64,000 bases of DNA from Henckelia pumila. Lineage: Eukaryota; Streptophyta; Magnoliopsida; Lamiales; Gesneriaceae. The position numbers and the translations under genes are program-made. Position 1 is the first letter of the stretch; every line of letters starts with the position of its first letter. The stretch covers positions 15,500,001-15,564,000 of the forward strand of contig NW_027331831.1 of NCBI RefSeq assembly GCF_033568475.1. The letters run 5' to 3'. Under the pieces are notes generated by a model, which was not told the DNA's origin, ran no database searches, and saw nothing but the letters and a program-made list of their open reading frames with translations. Positions 23,398-35,135 of the stretch are shown here, one piece after another.

Positions 23398-23408
23398 CTC
23401 TGATACCA
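23398..23408 (-). other. Gy-A primer-binding site (initiator Met tRNA type)
   Basis: The minus strand reads TGGTATCAGAG a few bases after the 5' LTR end. The motif is the same as in Cop-1, Gy-B and Gy-C. Confidence 0.88.
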
Positions 23409-23513
23409 CTTAATGTGAGGTCTCGGTTCTAATCCTCTACTTTTAAGATAATGTAAACCATCATCAACATAATTCCAAAGTCAAGGAAAGACAAATTTTT
23501 TTTTAAAAGGGTT

Positions 23514-23699
23514 GCACTTGATCGCATGTACTCGTGCGATCGAGCGCACCATCCATGCCTCAAGTACTGCCAGAGAAATCTCAAGTGTTGCGCTCGATCC
23601 TACGAAATTGTGGGATCTAGTGCACCATTTTTGCATTTATACTGCCTCAACAAATTTAAGGGCCGCGCTCGATCCTACGAACTCGTGCGATCGAGCGCG
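23514..23699 (-). promoter_or_regulatory. three tandem hairpins in LTR U5 (Gy-A, 5' LTR)
   Basis: These are the counterparts of the hairpins at 6429-6613. The first has gcacttgatcgca with tgcgatcgagcgc. The right arm is restored relative to the other LTR (gatcgagcg here, gatctagcg there), while the left arm has decayed. The third, gcgctcgatcct with gcgatcgagcgc, is close to perfect. Confidence 0.72.
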
Positions 23700-24123
23700 C
23701 CCTCTGCCAAGAAAAACAACAGAAGCAGGGCAGGCTTTCATCCATTCAAATCTTCAATCTAAAACATGCATCAACACATCCAACATGCATATTACATTAC
23801 AAGATAGTTCTAGAGTTATACATCCAATCCAGACTAATAGAACATGCTTTTAATCTAAGTTTACAATCCAAAATACAAATCGAGTTTGAAAATAAATTCA
23901 ACTCCTAAACCGATCCTCACTTCTACATCATCTCCTATCTATCCATGAGTTCTCTGGCTCGTTCCTGTCCCACCTGTAGCCAAGTACACATACAAACAAA
24001 GACAACAGCCGGATAATCCGTTGAGAATAATATTCCCAGTAAAAGAGACTAGCATACAATATCACATAATATATCAAAACATGATATATAATCAAATTAC
24101 ACATATTCCTTAGGTAATTCATT

Positions 24124-24481
24124 AAATCACATACTTGCATGTTTGAATGCTTATTTGATTTTATATTTGAATGAATGAGATTCCATATGTATTCATATTA
24201 AGCCTATTGATTATTCATTTTGATTTAGACAATCTAGGGATTGAAGTTGATTGGCTTTGGTAGGCGATTTCTATCTTGTCGATTAACTCACTACAAAGCT
24301 CTGGAGTCTAGAGGATTAAAATATACCTCGTCCATCTCGAAAGGGGAGTTCGATGTGATTGTTGGATATTTTAACCTCGGGATCCCAAACCAAAGAAAGA
24401 AAGAAAGAAGAATTCCTTTTGATTATCTGAGTCTGATAATCCAGAAGTTTTAATGTCATGCATATCATTTTAATTCCGCAG
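24124..24481 (-). other. inverted segment within the Gy-A 5' LTR
   Basis: The block equivalent to about 7043-7398 of the 3' LTR is reverse-complemented here. For example gggatcccgagg at 7138 appears as cctcgggatccc near 24375, and gcggaattaaaatgatatgc at 7044 appears inverted near 24463. About 20 bp (ctcctagggcactcgaatca at 7401) are missing at one breakpoint. Gy-C and Gy-D LTRs have the 3' LTR order, so this copy is the derived one. Confidence 0.88.
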
Positions 24482-25259
24482 TATCCAAACTCGAGTTAAT
24501 CGTCTCATTCCATTCCAAAGTCGTCTTATACCTTCTTGTCGTTTCACAATCTTCAATCTGTAAAACAACAAATCTCAAATCAATATCTATTCAAGTTCTT
24601 CGATCGATAAGTAAGAAAATCGATACTATACCGGCTCAAATCTTCCAAACTGATCAAAGCTGCAATCTCACAACTCCACTGATTTTAGTTCAATCTATCA
24701 ACAGAAGTCATAAGGATCAATATCGACATCCAATCTTTCAAACAAACGATACGATCAAATTCAAAAAAGACAATATCCAAACTTCAAACTGACGACATAA
24801 CGGCTATATTCTGATAAATCGGAAACGCGAACAACATAATATAAATCGATTAAACTCATTCCAATCAAAAAACATCCATTCCAATTCAAACCCATCATAT
24901 CTCAAAATCCACAATTTTTAAGTTCAATAGAAAATTCATATCAAATCCAATCGACGCTCTATTTCAATTCCGTCTGAGAATAAACGATAAGAATAACCTC
25001 AATAACATCATACCCGAAAAGAAACAAATTCCAAATACATCCTAAAAATAAAACATATCTGATCGGAGAAAAACTTACGACAGAACAAAGCTCTCAATGT
25101 CGTGACTGCAAATATCACTTCAGAAATAATTTCTATCGGACGGATCGATCATAAAATGAAATCACAAAGCTTAATTGGGAAAATCTTTGGCCGCCTCTAA
25201 TGGAGAAAGATCGATGGAGTGGATGAAGTGGTGATGGAGGAATGACTTGGTCAAACTCA

Positions 25260-25268
25260 TTTTATATA
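25260..25268 (-). promoter_or_regulatory. candidate TATA box of the Gy-A 5' LTR
   Basis: The plus strand reads ttttatata just 140 bp inside the LTR; the minus strand gives TATATAAAA. The same place in the 3' LTR has TATATATAA. It would start transcription on the minus strand near 25230. Confidence 0.45.
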
Positions 25269-25414
25269 ACAAAGTCCAATTTTGCGTTTTAGTCCATGAA
25301 AATTCCAAAAATTTCAAAATATACCCTGATCAATAAAAAGTCGGCTCTCAAATTCTGAAATCACTGATTATCTCAAATAAAGTCAATTAAGATAATTTGG
25401 GGTATTATAGAAAC

Positions 25415-26710
25415 CCAATCGAAAAACCAAAAATACAAAAAGGTTGATCCTAACTAGCTCTGCTGGCACCAACTGAGTCGAAACCCCTTATCGCCAACTA
25501 AACACTGGTCTCAAAACCTAGAAAACCTGCAACTGCCCCACCGAATTGGGTGTCCAAGGAAAATATACGGACGTGAGCGATAACAACACTCATCACGAAG
25601 GTATGAGTATACACATTTTATGAAAGCTAATGCAAATGAACGGATACTGGAAAACTATCATGGTAAAAAATTACTGCTCAGTCTGGAGGCGCCATGGTAT
25701 GTAGCACGTTGGGCCGTCGCATCAGGAGGTGACTTCCATGCCATAAAACATTGAAACAACTGGACCCAAATCCATGGAATCCATTCAAAAAATAACTCGG
25801 GACTGATCGACCCCTCTACTGGTAATATCAAGGTATAGACTCAACGTGATAATGCATGTAGCAGTAACAACCGTGTGCATAATAAATGCGCATAATCCAT
25901 GCCATATAAACCATGCAAACATAGAACATGCATACTCAACCAAGATATCTCGGATAGTACATCCGTACCTCAAATCGAGCAACTCAAGAAACCTAGTCAC
26001 TCGGGTACTCATGTCCAAACCTAAAAGCATATAATCATCATATCACATATCACTTACTAAAAATCCTTAACTATAATAATAACTACTCAAAGAAGCTAAT
26101 CAGAGTCTAGAAATATACCTGCATCCGTAATTATCCCTTTGATGACGATGACCTCAAAAGGCACAACTCCGCTACGATCCAGTAGAGCCTCGCTATCGTC
26201 CGGCCTCCGAAACGACACCTAGAAATGCCCAAAACCCACAAGAAACAGACAGATAAGATAGGGAGATGAGCAAGGAAATGAGGTTTTCGGATCCCCTATT
26301 TATAGACCACGATCGGAACGTCCGATCTCTCGTTTGGAGCTTCCAAACGCACTTCGGAATTTCTGATCCTCTTTTCGAACTCCCTCCTCCGAACGCGTGT
26401 CTTTTGATTGGACAATACAGCTGCCGACAGAGTTCGGACCTACCAAACTAGGGATTCAGAGCTTCCGAACTCAGCCTTGTCAAATCAAGTCAAGTCACCA
26501 ATCAAAAAGCCCATATCTTCCTATTAGGAAAACGTTCGAATCTTCCGAACTCAAGATCGAATCTTTCGAACTCCCCGCAGCTACCGAACTCAAATCTATC
26601 TTCCGAAGGGACCGCAACCACCTATCTAAACCTAAATCAAGTTCGGATCTTCCGAACTTCTTGAACACTTGGAACCCTTCGTACTATTTTCGAACGTCCT
26701 GAATCTAATT
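25415..26710 (-). mobile_element. LTR fragment interrupted by Gy-A (right piece)
   Basis: The sequence continues from the piece at 6182-6327. It contains the phrase tgccccaccgaattgggtgtcc near 25535, related to a phrase in the insertion at 53166-54286, and gtatgagtatac near 25604, also shared. A minus-strand TATA box at 26297-26304 fits an LTR in minus orientation. From about 26310 to 26700 there are many ttcgga and tccgaa motifs. The 5' end in minus orientation was not found, so the right boundary is approximate. Confidence 0.45.
26297..26304 (-). promoter_or_regulatory. TATA box of the host LTR
   Basis: The minus strand reads GTCTATAAATAGGGGATCC across this site. TATAAATA followed by a GC-rich stretch is a typical plant core promoter and indicates minus-strand transcription toward 25415. 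Confidence 0.55.
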
Positions 26711-27700
26711 TTTTACTTAATAATCTCATCCGATATATTTTTAATCAAGTTATAATCATTCTAAACATGATTAGATAGTTAATCGCTTATTTAAAAAATT
26801 GGTCTACTAAAATGTAGAATCTATCTCTAATTTTTGGTATTGGTGGATCGATGAGTCAGAGCGCAATGAGGGTGTTAACGTCTGAATGATAAGTGCTTAT
26901 AGCAACCTATCACACAAAGTTAAAAAGTATATTTTAAAATTGCATACAATAAAGAATAATGTACTCGTATAACCATTTTTTAGATCCACGATTTTGGATA
27001 CATATTAATTGCTATAAGATTATATTACAGATTCATGCTTATGTTGGTCAAGCTCGATGCGTGACATTTTGTATAATTACTTAACCATAAATATCTAATA
27101 TATCACTTACCCAAGTTCTGACAATGATAGAGATTAAAATATTGTCTTCATCGTAAAAAAAAAAAAGTGATTTGTTTTTTCGTAAACAATATTTTTAACT
27201 AGTAAATTAATTGACAAAAAAACAACATTTATTTGTTACCTGAAAATTGTATGTGACGTACATATCCCACATTGTTTGGGAAAATATATTTGAATTGATT
27301 TATGATGTGATAAAATTGGATTCTAAACCTCGAATAATGTCACATTCCCTGCAAATAATCCCTGCGAGGATTTTGTCCTTTTTCGAAGTATCGCAGTCAG
27401 TAACAATTCATTTAACAGACTATATTTTATTAGCGGAAGAGAATCATACAAGAAATAATAAATTACAACTTGATTTTACAAAACCAAGCAAGACATGACC
27501 ATTCGGTCCATTCTATACATGGGCAAGACCAAACAAAACATGATCATTCCGCTAATTGACGGTCTCAAAGGCATCTGATGAACTAAAACCTGCAAAACAG
27601 AACCAGTCAAAGATCCTCCACCTATGTGCGCACAATTTTATTGATTTGATTTAGCTCCCTGAATTTAAAATAATATCTCGTGGCTCATTTACACTTATTC
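26711..27700. other. AT-rich DNA between the host LTR and Gy-C
   Basis: No gene or clear element is visible. Its last five bases, TATTC, form the left target duplication of Gy-C. Confidence 0.5.
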
Positions 27701-29703
27701 TGTGAAACATCGATTCTAATCATCTAAACAAAAATTAATCCTATCGATAAACAAACAAGAGCCAATAAATAAGCAATAAAAAATTTTAATTTTGAAGGTG
27801 AATAGTGCCCCGCTCGATCGGTAACTTCTTACCGATCGAGCGAGCAAAACCCTGTCCAACTTTCCCAGGGCTTCTTGCTTGATCGGTAAGAAGTTACCGA
27901 TCGAGCGAGAAATGCTCTGGCTCGCAAGGCCAAGACTGCCCAGCGAGCCCAAGTCTGCAGAAAACCAGAAGCTGCTCTAACTCAAAAAATCCAACTCCAA
28001 TTCCATTCAATACATAACGAGGTATAAATTCATGCAATCAACATCATACACCCTCAATATTCATCTATTCGATACAACATGATTCAAACAAAGCTCGAGT
28101 TCTAAACACACACCAAAACATAAACTACACTGGCATGCGATTCGACTTCTAAACCAAAGTCCCACTTCTATTTCCTCAATCTCGATCTATCTCTGTCGTC
28201 TCTGACTCGATCTTGCCCCACCTGTCGCCAAGTACACATACAAAATAAAGCAACAGCCAAAAAACTCCGGTGAAAATAAATCTCAGTAAAAGCAACAGGA
28301 CATGAAATATCAATTAGCATATCAATATCATGATATGACATTCATAAGATTCAATAAAGCTAAGGATGAGATGCATTTCTTAAAAAATCCTGAATTATCA
28401 AAATCAGATAATCAAAAAGAAAATTCGTTTGTTCGTTCGGTTGGGATCCCGAGGCCAAGATCTCATGACTTACCACTGTCTCTCCCGATCGAGGTAGGTT
28501 CACTTATCTGTATCCTCTAGACTTTGATCAACATATAAAGAGTCTTCTGATCTCTGGGCGAAATCCACAACCCAGGCCACTCAGTTATAGTTTCCAAAAT
28601 GTCTAATTCAATTCGGGCGGTTCTGCCCATTCAAAACAAAGGTAAATGCTCAATATGAATGCAATACAGTTTGATATGCATTCAACTAAATTAATGAAGT
28701 CACATAAGAGCATATAATCAAGAAAAGCCCATTCAAAATCAAATAACATGCAAGTATGTGGTTTAGGGAAACTCGAGCTTCGAAATCATTCTCGAGTGTT
28801 CTTTCCCATTCGATCGATGTTAGCTTATACCTTATTCGGTTCAAAGGTGCTCCAAATATGAAATTAAATAACAAGGAAAATTCAATAACCAATTCAAACT
28901 CATTCAATCAAACTAGGTAAAACTCATTACCAATCCTCGTCAATTCGCTATCGATTCAAACTCTGAAACTCTGAGCCCTAAGACTTCACACAAGTCTGAA
29001 AGAAGAAGAATAGAACATCAATATCCACATTCAACTAAATCGAATACGGCTCAAACATTCAAACCCAACGATATCCCAAAACTCAAACCGGCAGCATAAC
29101 GGCTAAAAATTGATTAACCAAAAACACAGACAACAGTAAAATATCTCATTCAACTCAATACAACTCCAATCCCATCAAAACAACTCAAATCAACCAAATC
29201 TCAAATCCCCATTTTCAAAAATCACAAGAAAATTCATAACAAATCCGAACGACGTTCTTTTTCCGATCTGACTGAGAATAAACGATAATAACTAGTTCAA
29301 GAACATCATACTCGAAACTCATTCGATTCTAACAACATCCGGAAAATAAATTATATCTGATCGAAGAAATACTTACGATAGAACGAAGCTCTCAATGCTG
29401 TGATCGCTAATCTGCCTTCAGATTTAATTTCTAACGGACGGATCGAGTAGAAACCGAAATCTGAAATCTTGGAGAAGGGTTGGGGCGTCTTCAAAGGAGG
29501 ATGGTGTGATGGAGGAGGATATGGAGTGAAAATAAAATTCAAACTCTTGTATAAATATCTAACAAACTCCAAATTTGCATTTTAGTCCTTGAAATTTCCA
29601 AAAATTGCAAAATATATCCTGATCAAAATCAAACCGGCTCTTGAATTTTATAATATCCGAATATCTCAAATAAGCTCAATTAAGATAAATTTGGGGTGTT
29701 ACA
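27701..29703 (-). repeat. Gy-C 3' LTR
   Basis: The LTR is 2003 bp; the minus strand runs TGTAACACCCC... to ...GTTTCACA. The polypurine tract AGAGGGGGAGAAT lies at 29704-29717. Relative to the other Gy-C LTR it lacks about 28 bp that form the third U5 hairpin. Confidence 0.92.
27811..27907 (-). promoter_or_regulatory. two tandem hairpins in LTR U5 (Gy-C, 3' LTR)
   Basis: Hairpin 1 is a perfect 14-bp stem: cgctcgatcggtaa (27811-27824) and ttaccgatcgagcg (27829-27842) with loop cttc. Hairpin 2 is tgcttgatcggtaa (27876-27889) with ttaccgatcgagcg (27894-27907) and loop gaag. They sit 110-206 nt from the LTR 3' end. Confidence 0.78.
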
Positions 29704-29800
29704 ATTCTCCCCCTCTAAGAATTGATTTTGTCCTCGAAATCGCAATAGTTCGATCGCATAAGATAAAAGAAATAGTCGAAGACTAAAATAAGAACTCACA

Positions 29801-31251
29801 TCAGATAAACAAGTCTGGAAATCGCTGTCTCATATTAGATTCTGTCTCTCAAGTCACTTCCTCGACTCCGTGTTGGCTCCACTGTACTTTTACTAACGGA
29901 ATCCACTTGGTTCTGAGATGCTTTCCTTTTCGATCGAGAATCTGAATCGGTCGTTCGAAGTAGCTCAACATCTCATCAAGCTCTGCCTCATCTGGCTAAA
30001 GAACGTGAGAAGGATCTGGGTGATACTTCCGCAACATAGAGACGTGAAATACGTCGTGAATACCAAAAAAAGATGAAGGAAGTGCAAGTCTGTAGGCAAG
30101 ATCGCCTAACTTCTCAAGAATCTCATACGGTCCGATGAATCTCGGAGATAACTTCCCTCTCTTTTCAAATCTGACAGTGCCTCTGAAAGGAGAAATCTTC
30201 AAAAATACTCGGTCTCCCTGATCAAGACTCAAAGGTCTACGTTGGACATTCACATACTTTGCCTGTCTATCATGAGCTGTCTTCATTCTCGACTGAATAA
30301 TCTTCACCTGCTCAGACATATCTCGAATCATATCCGGTCCCAAATCAGGAGACTCGGACACATCGTCCCAATACAAAAGAGATTGGAACTTCTTGCCATA
30401 CAAGGCTTCGAAAGGTGCCATACCGATACTCGCTTGAAAACTGTTGTTGTAAGAAAACTCGACAAGAGGTAAGGAATCCTGCCAACTAGTGTCAAAATCA
30501 AGCACTACGGCTCTCAGCATATCCTCTAAGGTGTGAATCGTTCTCTTGAACTGTCCGTCAGTCTGAGGATGATATGCTGTACTCAGATGCAATTGAGTTC
30601 CAAGAGCCTCTTGAAGACTGTGCCAGAAGTGAGAAGTGAATAGAGGATCTCGATCAAAAACAATCAACTTCGGCACTCTGTGCAATCCCACAACATTACT
30701 GGCATACAACTCAACCATCTGATCGTCATGATACGTCATTCGGTACGGAATAAAGCAAGCAGACTTCGTCAATCTATCGATCACTACCCAAATAGCATCG
30801 CATCCTCGAACAGATCGCGGTAGCTTCGTGAAGAAATCCATCGAAATGTGATCTCACTTCCATTTAGGAACAGATAAACTGTGCAACAGACCACCGGGTC
30901 TCTTTCTCTCTGCTTTCACCAGTTGACAGTTCAAAATGGGACACAAACTTTGTAACATCGCTCTTCATCTTCTTCCACCAGAATTGAGTCCTCAGATCGT
31001 TATACATCTTTAGACCACCGGGATGAATGCTAAATCGATTGCAATGTGCCTCTCATAGAATTCGTTGTCTCAACTCAGAAACCTCGGGCACAACAATATG
31101 ACTATTCACAAACAAAGAACCATCTCTAACCTAGAATTCAGACTGGTGTCCAGATCTGACTTTCTCAATCAAAACTCTGAATACTCGGATTAGATCTCTG
31201 TGTCTCTTTGATCTGTACAAACAACTCTGGTTTGGCCTGAATAACAAAAAT
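29801..31251 (-). pseudogene. Gy-C integrase and chromodomain, broken
   Basis: The longest open part (30841-29996) has MDFFTKLPRS with the first catalytic Asp and VFDRDPLFTS with the second. The motif usually DGQSERT reads DGQFKRT, so the catalytic Glu is replaced by Lys. The linker and C-terminal domain follow (DRVFLKISPFRGTVRF, LSPRFIGPYEIL). A TAG at 29996 replaces Gln at the start of the chromodomain, which is readable as LDRKGKHLRT and QWSQHGVEEVT*ETE. The zinc region upstream (30900-31100) has frameshifts. The natural stop is a TGA at 29801. Confidence 0.85.
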
Positions 31252-31462
31252 TCAGATAGACCTCCTATCTGTCTCAAACTCCAAACCCGAAGTACAACAA
31301 TTCTCGATTAACTGAGAAACACCAACAGTAGATAAAGATAAAAAACAGATCTTTCGGCTCAAAGCATCGACAGCTCCATTCGATTTCCCTGGATAATATT
31401 TGATCTCACAGTCAAAGTCCTTCAGCAGATCCAACCACCTCCTCTGTCTCATGTTCAGTTCG
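31252..31462 (-). pseudogene. Gy-C RNase H, C-terminal piece
   Basis: It starts at the Gy-B junction with [18 protein letters not shown] and continues IKYYPGKSNGAVDALSRK, containing the last RNase H Asp (ADALSR in relatives, VDALSR here). A TGA at 31252 ends it. The sequence joins exactly to the piece at 55433 when one GTTCG copy is removed. Confidence 0.85.
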
Positions 31463-33463
31463 TGTGAAGCCTCGGGTTGCTAATCTCATTTTTAGGACAA
31501 TTAGGAATCAAACATGATTAAAGGACCAAGGATTAGAATCATGCAAAACAAGAATTTTTTTTTCAAAGGTGGGTGCGCTCGAGCGGCACTTTTCTGCCGC
31601 TCGGGCGCCCTAAAAACTCCAACCTTCGGGTTGGAAGAAATAGGGCTACGCACGAGCTGCTGTTTTCTGCAGCTCGGGCGCTGCCCTGGGCAGATTCTTG
31701 CTCTATTTTTGCAGCTCAAAACTTGATCCTTCAAACCAAACCAATCCATCATATTCAAGTACCAACACATGTACATATACATAGAATAAGATCTAAACAT
31801 GTTTACAAGTAGTTGATAGATCAAACTAGAGGTTTAGAATCCAACAAAAGTGATAAACTACAAATGATATTCATAGAGTTACAACCGAGTTCAAGATTCT
31901 AACAACTTGTTCTAAGTCCAAAGTTCTCACTTTCATCTCTCGATCATCGTCTCTCAAGGTTGTCTTTGACTCGATCCAGCCCTTCCTATTGTCATGCACT
32001 CATAAAAACAAGACAGTAGCCGAAAATATCCGGTGAGAATAAGATTCTCAGTATAAAAGACATAAACATGCAATATCATGTATATCAACTTCGAGATATA
32101 AAGAATAAATTGCATAACTCATAAAATAATTTCTTCGTTGAGATTCACAGCTGCTCCAGGCCTCAAGATTCGTGCACAATCTTGGTTTTGAGATTTAAAG
32201 CCTCTTCAGGCGCTCAGGACTCGTATCAATCTTGGATAGAGGTTTTAGAGCCGCTCAAGGCCTCAAAATTTATCTATAAACCTTGGATGGATCTATTCTC
32301 GGTAGTTCATCATCGATACGACATCAATATAACATCAATTATAATTTAAGGATCCACTACCTGTGATGGATCAACAATTCAAATTCGAAAGCAAGAACAT
32401 ACAAACAACATGTGATTTTTGTCGGGATACTCAAGAATCACCGTTCTTGAGTTTCTTAGCCCTTTTCAATCGATGTCCGTTTATACCTTCTCGTTTCTTC
32501 TCGGTTCTTGAAGGCTTCAAATCTGAAATATATTGTCAAGAAAACATATATCAAGCGCTTATTCAAACTCACAACTCAATCCTCATTCAATCTTCACTAT
32601 CAAATCAACTTCAAACCTAGCTCAACTTTTTCTTTGGTTTGAAGGCTGGAATCTCAAGTCGATCAAGCTCTTGTCTAATCTAGAATTGAAGTAATATAAG
32701 CTATAACATCATAAAAGAACTCACATTAAGTTCAACTCAAACACAAGGATTCAAACGACTTCAAATCATAAGCTGACGGCATAACGACTGAAAATCCGGT
32801 AACCGAAACAATATCGAACTCAAATATCAATATCATATTAGCATATAACATATAAAACCAACAATAATACATCAAAATCTCAGTATATCAGCTGTGAAAA
32901 GATTCGAACTATAGCTGAAAATCATATCAAATACAAACCATATCCGTTCTTCAATCCAACTTCGAATATACAAGATATAAAAGCTCAAGAACATGCATAT
33001 ATAAACGAAATCTGATTCCTTTCATTTCTGAACTTTTGAACATGCTGGAAATATCATAATACTTACGTCAAATCGAAGCTCTCATCGCAAGGATTCCAGA
33101 ACTATATTCGAAATTGAAATCAGACAATCGGATCAAATGATACGAAGGTTTGAAAATCCAAATCCAAAGAAGAAAATGAGGTCTCAGTCTTTGCCCTGAA
33201 CTTCTGAATGTAATATCTCAATTACACGTATAAAGGCTGACTAAGCAAATCAAATTGGATATATTCAAGTTTAATTGCAATTTAGCCCCTAGAAACTTCA
33301 AAATTCAAAATTCAGTCCTCGGCCCTTATTTTAATTCAATTTCAATCGTAAATAATTTAAGAATATTAGAATTTAAATCTAAACTCTAAAAATTCTCAAA
33401 TTAAATATACTCGGATTAAAATTAAATAATCTCGGATTAAATCAAATAATCCCGAGACTTACA
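31463..33463 (-). repeat. Gy-B 3' LTR
   Basis: The LTR is 2001 bp; the minus strand runs TGTAAGTCTCGGG... to ...GGCTTCACA. The polypurine tract (TTAGAGAGGGAGAAT) lies at 33464-33478. Repeated phrases with gcctc near 32150-32270 (ccgctcaaggcctcaa and variants) give a loose ~50-bp periodicity. Confidence 0.92.
31575..31680 (-). promoter_or_regulatory. two tandem hairpins in LTR U5 (Gy-B, 3' LTR)
   Basis: Hairpin 1: gcgctcgagcggca (31575-31588) with tgccgctcgggcgc (31595-31608), a 14-bp stem with one wobble. Hairpin 2: cgcacgagctgc (31649-31660) with gcagctcgggcg (31669-31680), one mismatch. A further small palindrome ctgccctgggcag follows at 31681. The stems are GC-richer than in Gy-A, Gy-C and Gy-D but sit in the same place, 112-217 nt from the LTR end. 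Confidence 0.75.
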
Positions 33464-33560
33464 ATTCTCCCTCTCTAAGATATGATTTCGTCCTCGAAAT
33501 CGCATGCAGTCAATAGACACGTAAAATAAAGAATAATTAAAATACTGAATAAGACTCACA

Positions 33561-35135
33561 TCAGTGAAATAAATGAGGAAATCACTGTCTCATGTCGTCT
33601 TCAGTCTCCCATGTCGCTTCTTCAACTCCACGTCGACTCCACTGAACCTTGACTAACTGTATCGTTTTGTTTCTGAGATGTTTCTCTTTGTGATCAAGGA
33701 TCTGAATAGGTTGTTCAAAGTAACTCAGAGTTTCATCAAGTTCGGCTTCATCAGGTTGAAGAATATGAGATACGTCAGGCTGATTCTTCCTCAGCATAGA
33801 TACATGAAAGACATCATGTATTCCAGATAAAGACGGAGGCAATGCAAGTCTATAGGCAAGATCTCCTATCTTCTCGAGAATCTCGTAAGGACCTATGAAT
33901 CTTGGAGACAATTTTCCTCGCTTGCCAAATTTGACTGTGCCTCTGAAGGGAAAAATCTTCAAGAACACCCGATCTCCCTGTTCAAAACACAAAGGCCTGC
34001 GCCGAACATTGGCATACTTTGCTTGTAGATCTTGAGTTGTCTTCATTCGCTTTTGAATCAGTTTCACTTTTTCATTCATATCTCTAATCATATCCGGCCC
34101 AAATTCAGGTACTTCGGAGATATCATCCCAATACAAAGGAGATCGACACTTCTTCCCATACAGTGCTTCAAATGGAGACATCTTAATACTCGTTTGATAA
34201 CTATTATTGTACGAAAACTCCACCAGTGGTAACGAATCTTGCCAAGTAATGTTAAAATCTAACACTACCGCTCTCAACATATCCTCAAGTGTCTGTATCG
34301 TTCGTTCTGATTGTCCGTTAGTCTGAGGATGATAAGCAATACTCAAGTGCAATCGAGTACCAAGAGCTTGCTGCAGACTGTGCCAAAAGTGAGATGTGAA
34401 TCGAGGATCTCGATCAGATACGATAGACATAGGCACACCGTGCAATATTACCACTTCCCCGACGTATATGTCTGCCATCTGATCATGTCGATACGTCATC
34501 TTGTATGGAATGAAACAAGCGGATTTCGATCTATCAATAATCACCCAAATGGCATCGCAACCTCTGGATGAACGCGGTAACTTCGTCACGAAATCCATGG
34601 AAATGTGATTCCACTTCCATTCAGGAATAGACAAGCTATGCAGTAAACCACCTGGTTTCTTTCTTTCTGCTTTCACATGCTGGTAATTCAAACAACGAGT
34701 TACATATTCGGTGACATCAAACTTCATCTGTTTCCACCAATACATATTCTTCAAATCATTGTATATTTTTCTACCACCAGGATGAATACTGAATCTACTG
34801 TTGTGGGCTTCTTTCATTATCTCCTGACTCAAACCAGAAACATCGGGAACAACAATTCTGTTATTAACATATAACACATCCTTATTACTAACCTGATATT
34901 CTAATCGATGCCCTGATTTGATCATCTCAATTGACTTCTGAACATTCTGGTCATCTTTTTGTGCTTTTCTGATTCGAATCAACAACTCAGGCTTAGCTCG
35001 AATAGCACAAACACGAATAGTCTTCACATATGTTTCGAATACTAATCCAGAAGTACAACAATCATCTATCAAATAAGAAACACTGATCGTAGATAAAGAT
35101 AGGGAACAAATATTTTTGCTCAATGCATCTGCCAC
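33561..35135 (-). pseudogene. Gy-B integrase and chromodomain (long open frame)
   Basis: An uninterrupted frame of about 517 residues runs from the end of RNase H through integrase. It has the zinc region (HNSRFSIHPGG, CLNYQHV with the second Cys of CLNC changed to Tyr), all three catalytic residues ([27 protein letters not shown]), the C-terminal FRGTVKFGKRGKLSPRFIGP and a chromodomain (LDHKEKHLRNKTIQLVKVQW, RRGVEEATWE). Two residues are missing in VIIDRSKSACF (relatives have [11 protein letters not shown]). A TGA at 33582 replaces Arg; the natural stop is at 33561. It is the best-preserved chromovirus integrase here, but the zinc change alone probably disables it. Confidence 0.88.

Larger units (their letters stand above)
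6328..25409 (-). mobile_element. Gy-A: Ty3/gypsy chromovirus (Tekay/Del-like), interrupted by Cop-1
   Basis: The element is bounded by 2.0-kb LTRs (6328-8343 and 23414-25409) and by the perfect 5-bp duplication GAAAC (6323-6327 and 25410-25414). Its own length without Cop-1 is about 9.0 kb. On the minus strand the order is 5' LTR, primer site, gag, protease, RT, [Cop-1], RNase H, integrase, chromodomain, polypurine tract, 3' LTR. The chromodomain and iMet-type primer site place it among chromoviruses, and gag and pol resemble Tekay/Del. It cannot encode a working polyprotein: there are at least seven in-frame stops and two frameshifts. The 5' LTR carries an internal inversion. Confidence 0.92.
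23414..25409 (-). repeat. Gy-A 5' LTR with internal inversion
   Basis: The LTR is 1996 bp. Its outer parts align with the 3' LTR, but about 355 bp in the middle lie in the opposite orientation. Its minus-strand start is TATAATACCCC in place of TGTAACGCCCC, so the terminal TG has decayed. Confidence 0.92.
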
